The position numbers and the translations under genes were made by a program. This document shows positions 1 through 14,800 of a DNA stretch of 60,000 bases, piece after piece. The DNA is from Strigamia acuminata. Lineage: Eukaryota; Arthropoda; Chilopoda; Geophilomorpha; Linotaeniidae. Location of the stretch: positions 11,984,259 to 12,044,258 of the forward strand of contig OX442320.1 of the NCBI GenBank assembly GCA_949358305.1. The letters run 5' to 3'. The notes beneath the pieces were generated by a model that had not been told where the DNA came from, ran no database searches, and saw only the letters and a list, made by a program, of their open reading frames with translations. How positions within the stretch are numbered: position 1 is the first letter of the stretch; each line of letters begins with the position of its first letter.

Positions 1-46
1 TGGAAACGAGCGTTTTGCTTGGTTTCTGATGCACTTTGCCACTGGT

Positions 47-60
47 GGCTCCATCTAGTG
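47..60 (-). promoter_or_regulatory. CTCF-like motif
   Basis: The plus strand reads GGCTCCATCTAGTG; its complement CACTAGATGGAGCC resembles the CTCF core CCASYAGRKGGCRS with a mismatch. The call rests on the motif alone. Similar sites lie in intergenic DNA at 3211 and 53920. Confidence 0.25.
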
Positions 61-808
61 ACGAGTCGATTTATTGAATCTCTCGCCATAGTGCACAGAA
101 AGAAACGCGTTGGGCTCATCATTCGATTGATGCTGCGAGGGAAGCCGATCGATCTTTTATGTGGGGCTGAGCGACGAGTTAATCTGCTTTTGATGATCCA
201 TTATGCATTATTGATGAATTAAAAAGATGATGCGTACCAACTGATCAATGGTGCGCCCCCTGCAGAAATGGGGTCCCTTGATAAAATTGTGAGAAATTTT
301 GAGAAAACTTATATTTTGAAAAATTTAACAAATTCAGTAAATAAAAAAAATAATTGAAATTTTTATATTTATAGTTTATTCCTGTTTGGTTGCTTTTAAT
401 TCATTTATTTGACTGAATAAAAGGGAGATATTAATCGATAAATGTGGGAATAAGAAACGGCCAATTTTCTTCCACATCCTCCCTCGTATTTTACATGTTT
501 AATTGTGTGACTACAAAGTTTGATACGGGCAGCGGCAGCAGCGTCTAGCGAGGGTTGCTGGAGTGATTTGTAGGTGGGTTTCGTGGAAGGAAAGGCTGGA
601 AAGTTATTTCGTTTTATTTTCATTAAATTCGCCGTGGAATAGATTTGCATGAGATGAAACGATCCGTTTGAAATGGACACATTGCTCATTACATCATTAG
701 ATTACGCAACAAAACGGACAATATTGAAAATTGGTGAATAAGCGGGCAATTTAGAACTTCCCTTTCCACTCTACAATTACCAATTAACGATTTATTGACA
801 CAAATGTG

Positions 809-816
809 TATAAATA
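809..816 (+). promoter_or_regulatory. TATA box of the CLIP protease
   Basis: TATAAATA lies 39 nt upstream of the protease ATG, and TCACT (845-849), close to the arthropod initiator, lies between them. The spacing fits a short 5' leader and a strong, inducible type of promoter. Confidence 0.5.
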
Positions 817-855
817 GGAGAAATTTGTGGTTTTTTTGAAAAAGTCACTGTTGAA

Positions 856-2258
856 ATGATCGCAATCGCACTTTGGCTGTGTTTGTCCGTCATCGCAACA
901 CTTTACGTCGACGGTAATGCAAATTCTGCATTGACATACAACCCAGCAGCAAAACCACTACCACTACCACCTCCGTGCAAGTCCGGGAACTTTGACCGGC
1001 GTCAGAGCTTTTGTGTCCATCCAAAACAGTGCACTTTGGCAAAAGGGATCTCTAAACCAAATGCGGGCTGCACTTCGACTTCGCCAACTGGCAGAAGATT
1101 GACCTGTTGTGCGAATTATGAACCCACCAGAAAACCCGTAGACGCTGATAGAGGTAATGAATGAATGAAAATGAATGAAAATGAATGAAAATGAATGAAA
1201 CTGATTTGCTAAATGCAGTTTGCGGCGTTCGTCCATCGCTGACGCCTCGGAGTGAAAGGATGGAGACGGAAGCTATCGTCGGTGGTGTCGAATCAGTGCG
1301 ATTCAGTTGGCCTTGGATGGTATACTCTTCTAGACAATTTTGATTGAGTGGAAATTGTAATTTTTGTTTTTCAAGGCTGCCATTTATAAAAATAAAAATT
1401 TTCTCTGTGGCGGTGCTCTGATCTCGGACAAGTGCGTGCTGACTGCGGCACATTGCTTCGAAGGGTAAATTCTAAATTGAAATGTTTATTACGATAGATA
1501 GTAATTGAAATAATTGACCGGCAGAAAGGAGAATGAAGCGGAGAATTATTACGTGCGGTTGGGGGAGCACAATTTGTTTACGGACACCAAGGACGAGTAC
1601 CCGGAGGATATTCAGGCGTATAAAATTCACGTTCATCCGAAATTCGCGGTGAATTGCTCCGACGACGACATTGCCATCATTCAGTTGATGACGCCGTCTC
1701 TGCTCACCCCGATCTGTCTGCCGGGTGAAAAGGACAAGAACATAGTTGGCAATAAGGCCGTGGTCGCCGGATGGGGAACGACCATATATGGTAAATTAAA
1801 GTTAAAGATAAAGAAAGATTTTTTTATGACGTTGTTGGTGTAGATTCGCAGTTTCGGGAGCCGTTCAGCTCGTATCTGCAAGAAGTGTCGATTCCCATCA
1901 AACATACGACGGACTCTTGCGACAAGCATTACAAATCAATTCCAGAGTACAAACAAGTGTTCAAGAAGGGCATCGAGGATAGTCGATTCATCTGCGCCGG
2001 GGTTGAAGACGGCTCGAGAGATGCTTGCTTGGTATTTGAATGAGAGCGTTGTTTGATTTGTTTGATTTGATTGATTTGATTGTATGATTAAAGGGCGATT
2101 CGGGCGGTCCTCTGATGATGGAAGTGACTTCCTCGGTGTGGCACCAGGTTGGGGTCGTGTGCATCGGCTACGGATGTGGAATGAAGGGCTATCCAGGAGT
2201 GTACACCAGAGTGAGTGAGTACACGCCTTGGATCAAGAAGTATTGTAGCTTTGACTAG
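856..2258 (+). CDS. CLIP-domain trypsin-like serine protease
   Basis: A secreted serine protease zymogen of the type that acts in haemolymph cascades (clotting, prophenoloxidase, Toll activation in arthropods). It opens with a signal peptide ([20 protein letters not shown]) followed by one CLIP module of six cysteines ending in an adjacent CC pair. The activation site is IVGG. The catalytic triad is visible: His in LTAAHC, Asp in DDIAII and Ser in GDSGGP. Asp six residues before the Ser predicts cleavage after Arg or Lys. I read six exons with 50-90-nt introns: 856-1154, 1219-1319, then exons beginning near 1375, 1525, 1844 and 2094, ending TAG 2256-2258; AATAAA follows at about 2275. Intron 1 starts with an ATGAATGAAA microsatellite. 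The domain order is a firm family match; the specific cascade is unknown. Confidence 0.93.
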
Positions 2259-3292
2259 AATAGAAATGTTCCGAATAAAGAATGAAATAACGTTTTAATC
2301 AATGTGTTTGTTGTTTGGTGGCGATTTGGCCGATTCCCAAATGTGGTTTTCCTTCTTTTTCCGAGTATTGATCGCGTTGTGACGTCATTGCAAGTTGGGT
2401 GCGCGGCGTTTTGTGCGCTTGAATAAAATGGATTTGAAGTCGACGTGTGCGTACGAGAAGTCGCTAGTAGTCACTAGTTGGGTGCTTGAGCGGTCACGGG
2501 AAAATGTTGTTTATCTGTCATTTACTTTTTGTTTCAACTCGGTGAGTAGTTCGGGAGGCCACCGACGCAGGAATAGGCAAAGTCCCTCCGCTTATTCCAG
2601 ATGGGACGACGAAGTTGTGTAAGTGTAAAGGTATAAAATGTAATTAAAACAGAAAGAACTAACATTTGTTGATTACAGGTCTGTTAGTGGAATTTTCCAG
2701 CGCTGCTCAGCTGATCCAGATCGTCGTGATTTACGAGTGCAATTCGTAAACAACTAACTGTGTTTAGCAGCGCAATGTGACAAGAAATTTGTTTCAAACC
2801 AGTTTTATTTAATTACAGCACAAATGAATGCGCTGTACTGTAAGGAAAAATACGGTAACCAAAAAATATATGTATATTAAAAATAATGAAAAAGAAAATT
2901 CAGTTAAACCGTTAATTACTTTGATTTAATCCCCCCACATTACTTTTTAATTTTTTTTATTTTAATTTGCTTTAATTTTATTAACTCTAGTTGTGTTAAT
3001 GACACAACATGAGAGCAGTTAATCTTTGCGATAAATCAATGATAAATCATTTGATTGACAGTGATTTATTGAGGATCTTAATTACTTGTTCTTCATTTGT
3101 AATAAATTTATTTTTAATTGAAAAGCTTTTACACAAGTTTGAAATTAATGGTACATTAAAGAGATAAAAATTTATTAACAAAAAAAAAATTTAAAAAAAT
3201 CAAATTAAATGGCGCCATCTAGTGCCCAAAACGTGAAGCATAGGTATATTACAAATTATTATATTATTTTATCACGCCCTTAAGGAATAATA
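2259..3292. other. Intergenic region between protease and XLF
   Basis: Both flanking genes end here (convergent). It contains a TGACGTCA palindrome at 2380-2387, a long AT-rich block from about 2860, and a CTCF-like site at 3211-3224. An open frame at 2395-2622 is not supported by splice sites or similarity. Confidence 0.5.
3211..3224 (-). promoter_or_regulatory. CTCF-like motif
   Basis: The plus strand reads GGCGCCATCTAGTG, the complement of CACTAGATGGCGCC, a near-perfect CTCF core. It sits in AT-rich DNA between two convergent genes, where an insulator would be plausible. Evidence is motif match only. Confidence 0.4.
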
Positions 3293-4372
3293 TTACAATT
3301 TGATGATTTTCGTTTGTTTTCTTTTCTCCTCTTTCGCTCTGTCGTTCTCCATCAGCCGCTTTTTCAACGCGGCTCTTCGTTTAATGTGCAGATCCTGCGA
3401 ATCGTTTTCGTTGAGGTCCTCTTTCGGTCTTTCCGACGTCATCGACACCGCATCCGAAATATCCAAACATTGGTCCGCCGAATCGGACGTGGCGCGATTC
3501 GTCAGTCTAACACGCTCGGTCATCAGTCGATACAAGCTTTGAAGCGAATCGCTGCTCGCTAGTAATTCAACCGGACACGAATTCCCAAATTCGTCCACGG
3601 CCGAATGCGTTTGACGGATAAAATTCACTTGGTCAAACTTTTTCGTCTCCGAACGAGCTGGAAATGATAATAAAAATGAAAATGAAAATGAAAATATTGG
3701 TTTAATTTGTTGTTTGGAACCTCGCGTTAAAGTCGCTCCGGACAATTTGTATTGGAGTATTTCGTTGTCTTTTTCTGCGATAATTCGACACAATTGTTGG
3801 ACTCTCGCTTCTTGTTCGATCATCATCGACACGAAGGGAAAGGTTAAGTGGTCGGCGAACTGCGTTAAAGCGTGTTTTCGTGTTTATTTCGCGCTTCGGG
3901 TTCGTTTTCTCACGTTACCATTGTGTTGTCGTCATCCGACAATTGGAAATTCCAGACGAACGGCGCGGGTTCGTCCGATTTGGATTCGCAATTTAATTTC
4001 ATTCGCTTTTCGGCGCGTTCAACGGACACCGAAACGGTGTCGAGATGTTCGACGGTGTTTTCCACGTCCAGGAGGATTTGATCCACGGGCGACTCGACGG
4101 TCGTGTTTAAACTCTGCAATTTTAATTTGGAAAAATTAAACAATTTAAATCAAAAAATAATGGCGTCATTTGTTTACGTCGTGTCGGGATTGGATTTCGG
4201 ATTTGCTCAGATTTTCAGACCATAAATTAATTCCGTCCGAAACTAAGATTTTGAAACCGTCCGGATGAGCGCGGTATTTTATAATGAAGAAATCGTTTCC
4301 GATTTTGTGACATTTCCACGGTTGTTTAATAAGCTCGTCGTCCGCCGATGCTACGACCGAGGAGTCAGCCAT
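3293..4372 (-). CDS. NHEJ1: XLF/Cernunnos, NHEJ DNA repair factor
   Basis: A homodimeric scaffold of classical non-homologous end joining that bridges broken DNA ends with XRCC4-Lig4 and Ku in the nucleus. The start ATG at 4372-4370 gives an N-terminus with the XLF head motif (QPWKCHKIGN, then ILVSDGINLW). The second exon ends in FVWNFQLS, matching the FYWNF of human XLF. Exon 3 holds the coiled-coil stalk with LSGATLTR, the counterpart of ESGATLIR. Splices: donor CGAC|GTAAAC, acceptor TTGCAG, donor ATG|GTAACG, a TTTAACGCAG acceptor, and a further short intron just after ATLTR. The C-terminal exon is acidic, then strongly basic (KRRAALKKRLM, EEKRKQTKIIKL), a possible Ku-binding tail. It is head-to-head with the SMAD gene. 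Confidence 0.88.
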
Positions 4373-5001
4373 TTGTAAACAAACGTTCCTGTACTTTAAG
4401 TCGTGACGTCAGAAAATGTGAGAAGAATGTGCGGAAAACGCTAGAAATGACATCGACTCGGAAATAATAAGTTTTACGAGAAAATTGTAAACATCGATTA
4501 AAATTAATCAAATCATCGTCGTTTTAATCTGATATCGAAAGATGAACGATTTGGTTCCTACTTCGTATCGTTTTACACGATTAGCGACGAACTACTTTTT
4601 CGGAGAGAAGGAATCTCGAAACGTTATCCGTTCTGACGCGCTGAAAAAACGAGACAATAATATCCCGCATGATGTCTCGCGATGGAGAATGACGTCACGC
4701 TGAATGCTCCGTGCGATGGGCAGGAGGACGAGCAAAGTGGCTCATTGATCCGGCAGGTTATCCAACTCGGCGAGAGGTACTAGTGCGAGCCAGTGCAATC
4801 TCGTCGTTCGGTTTTTTTCCCTTCGTGTCTTTCTCATTAATGTCCCGGCCCCGGTCGCGGTCGAAATCGAAATCGAAGTCGAAGCCGCAGTGGACGACAG
4901 CTGGGCGAAATTAAAGCGGAGCCGAGAGTGAATGAGCGAGGAGCTGCAGGTCGTGTGTGTCCCCGTGGAATGAAGCGACGTGCATCGGATTGTTTGGGAT
5001 A
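4373..5001. promoter_or_regulatory. Bidirectional promoter region, XLF / SMAD
   Basis: This 629-bp gap separates two divergent starts. It contains two perfect CRE palindromes, TGACGTCA, at 4404-4411 (32 bp upstream of the XLF ATG) and 4690-4697. The right half is GC-richer and would hold the SMAD 5' leader. No TATA box is obvious. Confidence 0.45.
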
Positions 5002-7525
<2,524 letters not shown>

Positions 7526-8115
7526 GAAATGCTCCTCTTCTTTTTCTTTTATTTTTTAAAAAAAAAACAACAAATATATTTTATTTCATTTACGTAGAAG
7601 TTTCTTGCAGCTGTTAATTTTACCACAAACAGTAATCGCATTTTTCTTAAGAAAGATAAAAATAACAACAAAAAAATTAGAGAAAAGAACAAAAAAAAAG
7701 AAACCGTTATATATTGTATATCTAATTCGTGTTTTTGTCTGATGTTTATTATTATTATTATTATTATTATTCTACGAGGTATTTTTTACTTTTTAAAATG
7801 TTTTCTTTATTTTATTTTTGAAATCTAAGTGGGAAATTAAGTTTGTTTTATCTAATCTTGCTCAAAAAAATGTCTAAATTGATTTAGTTTTTAGTTTGAC
7901 GATCTCAAGAGATTTATTTTATTGGGAAATAAAAGGAAGTAAAAGATTTTCCTTTTTCTCTGCGAAGAAAAACAAATTTGTTATTCGTGTCAATTAAGCA
8001 TTTCTATTTGGAATAAAATAGTAGTATGAATTTATTTGCTTTCGAGCCTGATTTTCAAATGATTTTCAAATGATTCAAGATGAAATATATGAATTTGCAT
8101 AAAATAATTGCGCCA
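7526..8115. other. SMAD 3' UTR and intergenic region
   Basis: AT-rich noncoding sequence with an (ATT)n microsatellite at about 7746-7774 and an AATAAA near 7927. No gene seen. Confidence 0.6.
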
Positions 8116-8715
8116 TCACCCGGTTTTATCGCTCAACGAACTTGCACTATCGCTGCTAAAACAAATGCTGTTGCAGTTCCCGTTGCCGTTAACGTTAACA
8201 TTCGTGGAGGTGGACTGTAGCTGCAAATGCGACTTAAATTTAAAATGGGCTCCATTGTTGTCTTTGGGCTCGCACGCGACCAGCACGGGGATAAAGTCGT
8301 GCTGCATCCACCGTTCGTCCTCCTGGAGCGGCTGCAACGGAGGTAAGGTTGGGAAAGGTTTGTTTTCATTCGTGCTGTCGATGTTGGCGCCGTTACTCGT
8401 CATCGTATCGATGGCAAATTGTTCGTGTTCATGGCGCTTAGAAGTGGGCTGGAAACCGAAAAACCGCCGTCACCATTTCAAAATTCAAATCTCGAGTCGG
8501 GAATCGGAATGGCTGATGTGAAGACTGATGTATTTTCTAAGCAAAAGCAAACATTTTTACATGCGGTGAATTTCTATCAGGGCCGATATTACCTACCGAT
8601 GACGTGAAATGTCTCTCCGTTGCGTTTACTTATTGTCAAGATTAAGCCTCGTTCGCACCGTGCGCTCGCCAGTAGACTCGGAAAATTGGGGCAGCACGAA
8701 TTCGTCCGGCATTGA
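8116..8715 (-). CDS. Possible small gene, unidentified
   Basis: The minus strand has a 95-codon open frame from 8403 to the TGA at 8116-8118 with gene-like composition (LPPLQPLQEDERW, HDFIPVLVACEP, then an Asn-rich and Ser-rich tail). Its frame stays open upstream to a good acceptor, TTTCCAG, at about 8449. Further upstream, ATGCCGGACGAATTC starts a second open frame (from about 8715), with possible donors GTAAAC and GTAGGT, but I could not join the two in one reading frame. If real, it would be divergent from TEP1, sharing a roughly 180-bp promoter. No family recognised; the exon structure is uncertain. Confidence 0.3.
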
Positions 8716-8898
8716 TTTGAATTCGTAGGGTAGGTATTTTTATATTTTTATATTTTTAATAATTCAGTTCTTGGTCTTTTGTATCTATTTTTTTTTCTTA
8801 ACAGGTCTGATCGGAAATCGAGAATCGTTACAATGTGCGGCAGTATAAAAAGTGACCGCTAGGGCGTAACTGGGTGATTTCGGTTTGTGTGTGGCAAC

Positions 8899-11800
8899 AT
8901 GGTGCAATCCGATGAACCGAGCTGCCGCAACATGGACACAAAACGGCTCCGGACGAATTTGACCGTGAATAGTAAATTAAGAAATAGCCAGTTGGAGAGG
9001 AGGGAAAATGTTGGCAGAAATATCGCCAGTCGGTGCGCTGTCCTATTAAATTCCACTCAACTCCTTCGTCCGATTCTCACGTCGACGTAAGCGGAAAATT
9101 TAAACGCCCCCAACATTGTTTTCTATTTACTTGTCATTTTGCAGGAACCTGTTGGACAAGAGGGAAAATGTCGGCAGAGATATCACCAGTCGGTGCGCTT
9201 TGTTATTAAATTCCACTCGACTTCTTCGTCCGAGTCCCACTTCGGAGTAAAGAATTTTTTTAAACGCCCGCGACATGTTTTAAATGTTGTTGTCATTTGA
9301 CAGGAACTTGTTGAACAAGCAACTGTTGCAGCAAACTTCTTGGAAACATTCCGTCACGACAGAAAATAAGCATTTGGATGGTCCAGCCGTGAAAAGAATG
9401 CGGTGATTTCGGGTTTTTTCGTTAAAGATTGTCATTTTTTAAAAATAAAAATTGTGTTGTAGGTTGCAAAATTTGCTGTTAGACTCGAGGACGCTCGCGA
9501 CAAAATTGGAGCTGAAAAATAATTTGCTGCGACTTAAAACCGTCAATTCATTGCTGATTGAAGTTGAAGAAGCAAAAGTATCAAAAGCGAGAATTTTGAA
9601 AGGTGACGAAGATGGCGTCGATGGGAGCGAATTGAGCGATGTTTTTGAAGAAAACGCAATCCAAATTGCACGTTTCACGTTCGATCATCACAAAAAAATC
9701 GTTCCGAATGAGTTTATTCGGAAAGACGTTCGCTTTTTAAACGACCGGAGAACGAAAACTAAAGTTGGTCAGCATTTCTGAATTAATTGTTGTATTTAAT
9801 TGCTCTATTTTTTAATCAGATCGAGTTCGTAAACGCCGTGAGTTCGTCTTTGATATCGGGACCGAATTTGAAAAAAAAAGACGACCAAGTTCGATGTCAT
9901 ATTTTGGAATGCGCCGAAAATGTTGCTGATATTGATCCGGAATTCGTGTTGAAGGTTAAAATAGACTTCATTATTTGACATTTAATACATTAATTTAATT
10001 ATTTTTGATGAACGCAGGTGGCGGTTTATGCACGACGCGAGCTGAATATTCGATCGACGGCCAATTTGCTGGTCGCATTTGCAGCGTCGGACGAGAGATG
10101 CCGACTGTACTTGCAAAAATATTACAATTGCGCGGTGCGTTTGCCGTCAGATTGGACGGACACGGCCGAGCAGTGCCAATTGTTTCTGACCGAAAAGCAG
10201 AAATCGCGCAGTTTACCCGCTGCTCTGCGCCGGGCGATGGTGGCCAAGTTCGGCGAGTTCGACGAATATCAATTGGCGAAATACAACAAGGTGAAGAAGG
10301 CTAAAAAAGCGGGCAAAGAGATGAGGCTGAGAAGTGCGAGTAAGACGTACGCAACGGCTGTCCGGGGACAAGCCAAAGCGAAGAACGATTTGAAAGTGGT
10401 TTTTAGTCAGAAGATATTGATTCGATTGCTGCATCTGTCGAAACCGGCCAATTTCGTGATGGGAATTTTGGAGAAAAAGTATTTTTTTTTCAAAAAACGG
10501 ATTTTAAAGTTGGAGGAAATTGATGAGATTTTTGTGTGCAGATATCCGCGAAGTTTAGCCGAGTTTTGGGCGAGCGGTTTGTCCGGCATGTGGGACGATG
10601 AGAGAAGCGGAAAGAAAATGAAATTGGCGACCCCCGAGACGTGGGAAACGCAATTGTGTCTGCACCGGAACGTAGCAGCGACCTGGCAGAAATTGATAGG
10701 TGCAATTATTCGCTCTATTTATTTCGATTGATTGATTTAATTAAGTTGATTTGTCTCGTTAGATGATAAGAAGTTGCCATTTATGGCGATGTTGCGAAAT
10801 CTGCGCAATTTAGTTGTCGCTAAAATACCCGAAGAATATCGGAAGAAAGTTATTTCTATCCTGACGAACAGAGTGAGTGAGAGAGAGAGAGAGAGAGAGA
10901 TTGGTCTTTTTTGTTTTAAATTTAATGAAATTTAAATAAAAAGGAATCGGTGATACGAAGCAAGCAATTTCCGTTTCGCTTTCTTACCGCGTACAATGTT
11001 ATGCTCGACGTGGAGGTGAAGTGTACGGGTAAGTCGGTAATTTTAAAATTTAATTTAAAATTAAATTGAATTTGACGGTATGAAATTAGCGACGAAGAAA
11101 AAGGCGATGTCGAAAACTGGAAAACCCCGCGATATGGAAAAATGGCTGTGGAGATTAAGGAAACTGAGGTAAGAAAATTAAATTAAATTAAATTAAATAA
11201 TATAAAAAATGTTTTTTTCTTGTAGTTACCAGAAAATTGCGGAGATAACTGGAAAGTATAAAAAGGCGTTGAGTAAATCGATCGACATCGCAACACTGAA
11301 CAACGTCGCTCCCATTCGAGGCCATGCGATCATTCTCTGCGATTGTAACAGCGACATGAGCTCGAATTGCTTGACAACTAAATCGTTACAAAGAGCGACG
11401 AGCGTAACAATTCGACAGAAAGCCAATTTTGAATTAAAAAATTAATTATTTTTGATTTGGATTTAGAACCGCGACATCGCGTTGCTGATGGCGCTCATGT
11501 GCAAACACGTTTGCGAGAGCAGCGATTTGCATTTGTTCGGAAACAAGGGCGATGCGTTGGTGCAACTGGTGAAAAACAAATCCATCCTGGAGAATCTGGA
11601 CGCGATAACCAGCAAATTGAAGGAGGTGCGACGCAGAGAAATATCGCATTTTTTTAAATTTTTAAATTTTAAAAATAATAATAGGACGAGAAGCTGAACG
11701 AGATGTATCGGGTGGACCCAAATAACGAGAAAAAGGTAGAAAATAAGAAATAAAAAGAATAATAGTAACAATTATTATTGCAGGTTGTCAACAACATGTG

Positions 11801-14800
11801 GGTATGTGGAGTAAACAAATTTCCCGAAGGAATTTTTAATAAAATTTACGAAGAACGCACGCAGGTAAATTCGAGTAATAATAACAGTTAGTTCTATACA
11901 TAACGAGTAAAAATGTACAATGTGGAATTGTGGATCTATCGATGTCCGTACTCGCTCTCGGGGTAAGTGACGTAATAAAAGCCGTTGCGACTCAAGGTCT
12001 GCACCTTGGGCGTGCCCAGCGAGAGCGTGTGCGAGGACGGGTAGTTTGCCATGCCCATGGGCGGGTGGTTCTTCATGCACGTGCACTGGCCGTCGAACGA
12101 GACGGGCGTCGTGAGATACCTCTGCGTGTGCTGCACGCGCCGCAGCTTGACGACGCACACGATGACGATGACGATGCACACGAACGTGACGACGCCCACG
12201 ATCACCCCGATGATGAGCGAGTCCATGGTGTTGAGCGACGAGTTGGCTTTGCCGCTCGCGTCCGAACTTGGGGTGGCGTTCGACTCGAACACGACCTGGT
12301 CGGGCGACTCGGTCTCGGTGTCGCTCGGTTGCGCGGCTCGGTCGGTGCTCGTCGCGGTGCTCGTCGGCGGCGGCGTGTTGGTGGCCGTCGGCCGGTCGCA
12401 CGTCATGAGTTGCGGTTCGATGCGAACGAGAGGCGTGTCGCGGAAGGTGCTCGGCTCCGAACAGGTGAGCGCGGCGAGAGCGGCGTCGCCCAGCTGGATC
12501 CGTTGGGCGATCCAGACGCGGAACGGCCGCGCGTTGCAGTCGCATCGGAGCGGATTGGAGGCGAGTCCGTCGAGCCGGAAGCTGTCTTTGCGCTCCTCCA
12601 TGAAATTGATGAGCTGCGGGCTCAGGTAGTTGATGCGGTTGTCCGGCACGTGGACGCTGATGGTGCTGGACATGGGCAGCGAGAAGAAGACGGACGGCAG
12701 CAGAGTGGACAGGCTGGTGGCGCCGATGGTGATGCGCACGTGGGGCGCGACGATGCCGGCCATGGCGTCGGTGGCGAGCGTGTGCAGGGCGCGGCCGGTG
12801 ATGCGCAGGCGGGCGAGGCGCGACGAGTAGACGCTGTGCAGCTGGTCGTTGAGCGAGTCCGATTTGATCTCGACCGAGAGCTCGCGCAACGGCGGCACGT
12901 TGTGCAGGATGGCTTTGACGTCGAGGAAGCGCATGCCCGTGTAGTTGGACATGTGCAGCACCTGCAGCTGCCGGAGGTTGCTCAGCGCGTCCTCTTCGAA
13001 GCGCAGCAGCTGCGCCAGACCGTCCAGTTTGAGCACGCGCAGTTTGCCGAGCGGGTCCAGGCCGGCGCCGGTGAGAGCGCGGATCGGGTTGTGCGACACG
13101 TCGAGGTGCCGCAGGTGGTCGATGGTGCGCCAGGTGGCCGGTGGCGGCAGCTCGGCCAGTTTGTTGCGGGAGAGGTCGAGAGTGCGCAGGTGCGTGGTGC
13201 GCTGGAAGGAGTCGGGCGCGAGACGCTGCACGTTGTTGCGGGAGAGGTTGAGGTGCTGCAGGAAGGGCATTTCGAGCGTGGGCACCTTGTCGACGCCCGT
13301 GGCGGCCAGGTTGAGGCGGCGCACGGTCTTGGGCACGCTGAGGATGTTGCGCACGGACTCGGGCGCGAGGCGGTTGTGGCTGAGGTCGAGGCTCTTGATG
13401 TTGACGAGGATGTTGGCGTTGGGCGGGATGTGCTCGATGCGGTTGTGCGCCAGGTTGAGCGTCTCGAGGAAGAAGTACTGCTTCTGCAGGGCGGCGAGCG
13501 GCGGCTCGACGAACAGGTTGCGCGACAGATCGATGGACTCGAGGTGCGAGACGAAGGCGCGGTTGAAGACGTTCTCGGGCAGCTCGCTCAGCCGGTTGTC
13601 GCTCAGGTCGAGTTTGAGGCGGTGGATGCCGAGGAACTGGCGCGGGGACAGCGCGCTCAAGCGGTTGCCCGAGAGGTCGAGCAGCTGCAGCTGCGACGAG
13701 TTGTGGAAGGCGGTCTCGGCCAGTTGCTCGATGGCGTTGCGCGAGAGGTCGAGGCGGCGCAGCAGCGGCAGCGCGCTGAAGTCGGCGTCCTGCACCGACT
13801 CGAGCTGGTTGGCGCCGAGGTCGAGCGAGAGGAGCAGGCGCAGCTGCTGGATGATGCCGGCCGGGAAGAAGGAGAGTTTGTTGCGCGCCAGGCTCAGCCG
13901 CTCGAGCCGCGGGTGCACCACGAACGAGTCCGGGTAGAGGTACGAGATGAGGTTGCGGCCGAGGTCGAGCACGGCGAGCGGCGTGGGCTCGGAGAAGACG
14001 TCGCCCCTGAAGGTGACCATTTTGTTGTCGCTGAGGTCGAGGTGCTTGAGCGACGAGACCGAGTGGAAGGCGCCTTTGCGCAGCGCCGAGATGTTGTTGC
14101 GGCTCAGGTCGAGCATTTCGAGCTTGGGCTGGCGGAACGTGCCCTGCTCGATGCTCGCCAGGTGGTTGCCGCTCAGGTTGAGCACGCGCAGGTCGTCGAG
14201 GGCGTCGAACACGCCGCCGGGGAGCGCGCGCAGCCGGTTGTCGTGCAGCTGCAGCGTCTGCAGCCGGTGGAGGCCGGCGAAGGCCGAGTCGTCGACGGAC
14301 TCGATTTGGTTGGACTGCAGGTCGAGGTCGTAGAGGTTGGGCAGCTTGGAGAAGGTGTCGCGAGGGATGGCGGACAAGCGGTTGCGGTGCAGGATGAGGA
14401 TCTCGAGCGCCGGGAAGGACATGGCGTCGAAGCGTTGCAGCTCGTTGTTGCCCAGGTCGAGGTAGACGAGCTGCTGGTCGACGCCGATGAAGGCGCTGGC
14501 GTCCACGCGGCTGAGCTGGTTGGCGTTGAGGTCGAGCACTTGGAGCGAGTGGAACTGGCTGAAGGTGGCGTCCGGGATGTGGCGCACGAGGTTGTTGCGC
14601 ACCGAGAGCTCCTCGAGCGTGCTCATGCCCTGCAAGATGCCGGCCGAGATGGCGCCGATGCGGTTGTGGTTGACGGTGAGCACCCGGAGGCTCTTGAGGG
14701 TGCTCAGGCCGGAAGTGGGCACGGCGAGGAGCATGTTGTCGTCGAGGGAGAGCACCTGCAGGTTGTCGAGTCCGTCGAAGGTGTTTTCGTCGACTTTGCG

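Larger units (their letters stand above)
1..855. other. Upstream noncoding region
   Basis: I see no convincing gene here. The stretch is AT-rich after about position 280. It carries a CTCF-like motif near its left end and the TATA box of the following protease gene at its right end. A minus-strand open frame at 405-689 shows no family resemblance or splice context and is not called. Confidence 0.5.

Noticed and set aside
405-689. 94-codon minus-strand frame in the first kilobase
   Set aside because: No domain, signal peptide or exon partner could be found; length is within chance for this composition.
2395-2622. 75-codon open frame between the protease and XLF genes
   Set aside because: No similarity, no supporting splice context and no downstream continuation; likely chance.
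10871-10900. (GA)n run as a functional element
   Set aside because: A simple microsatellite at the start of a short TEP1 intron; nothing indicates function beyond providing the GTGAGT donor context.
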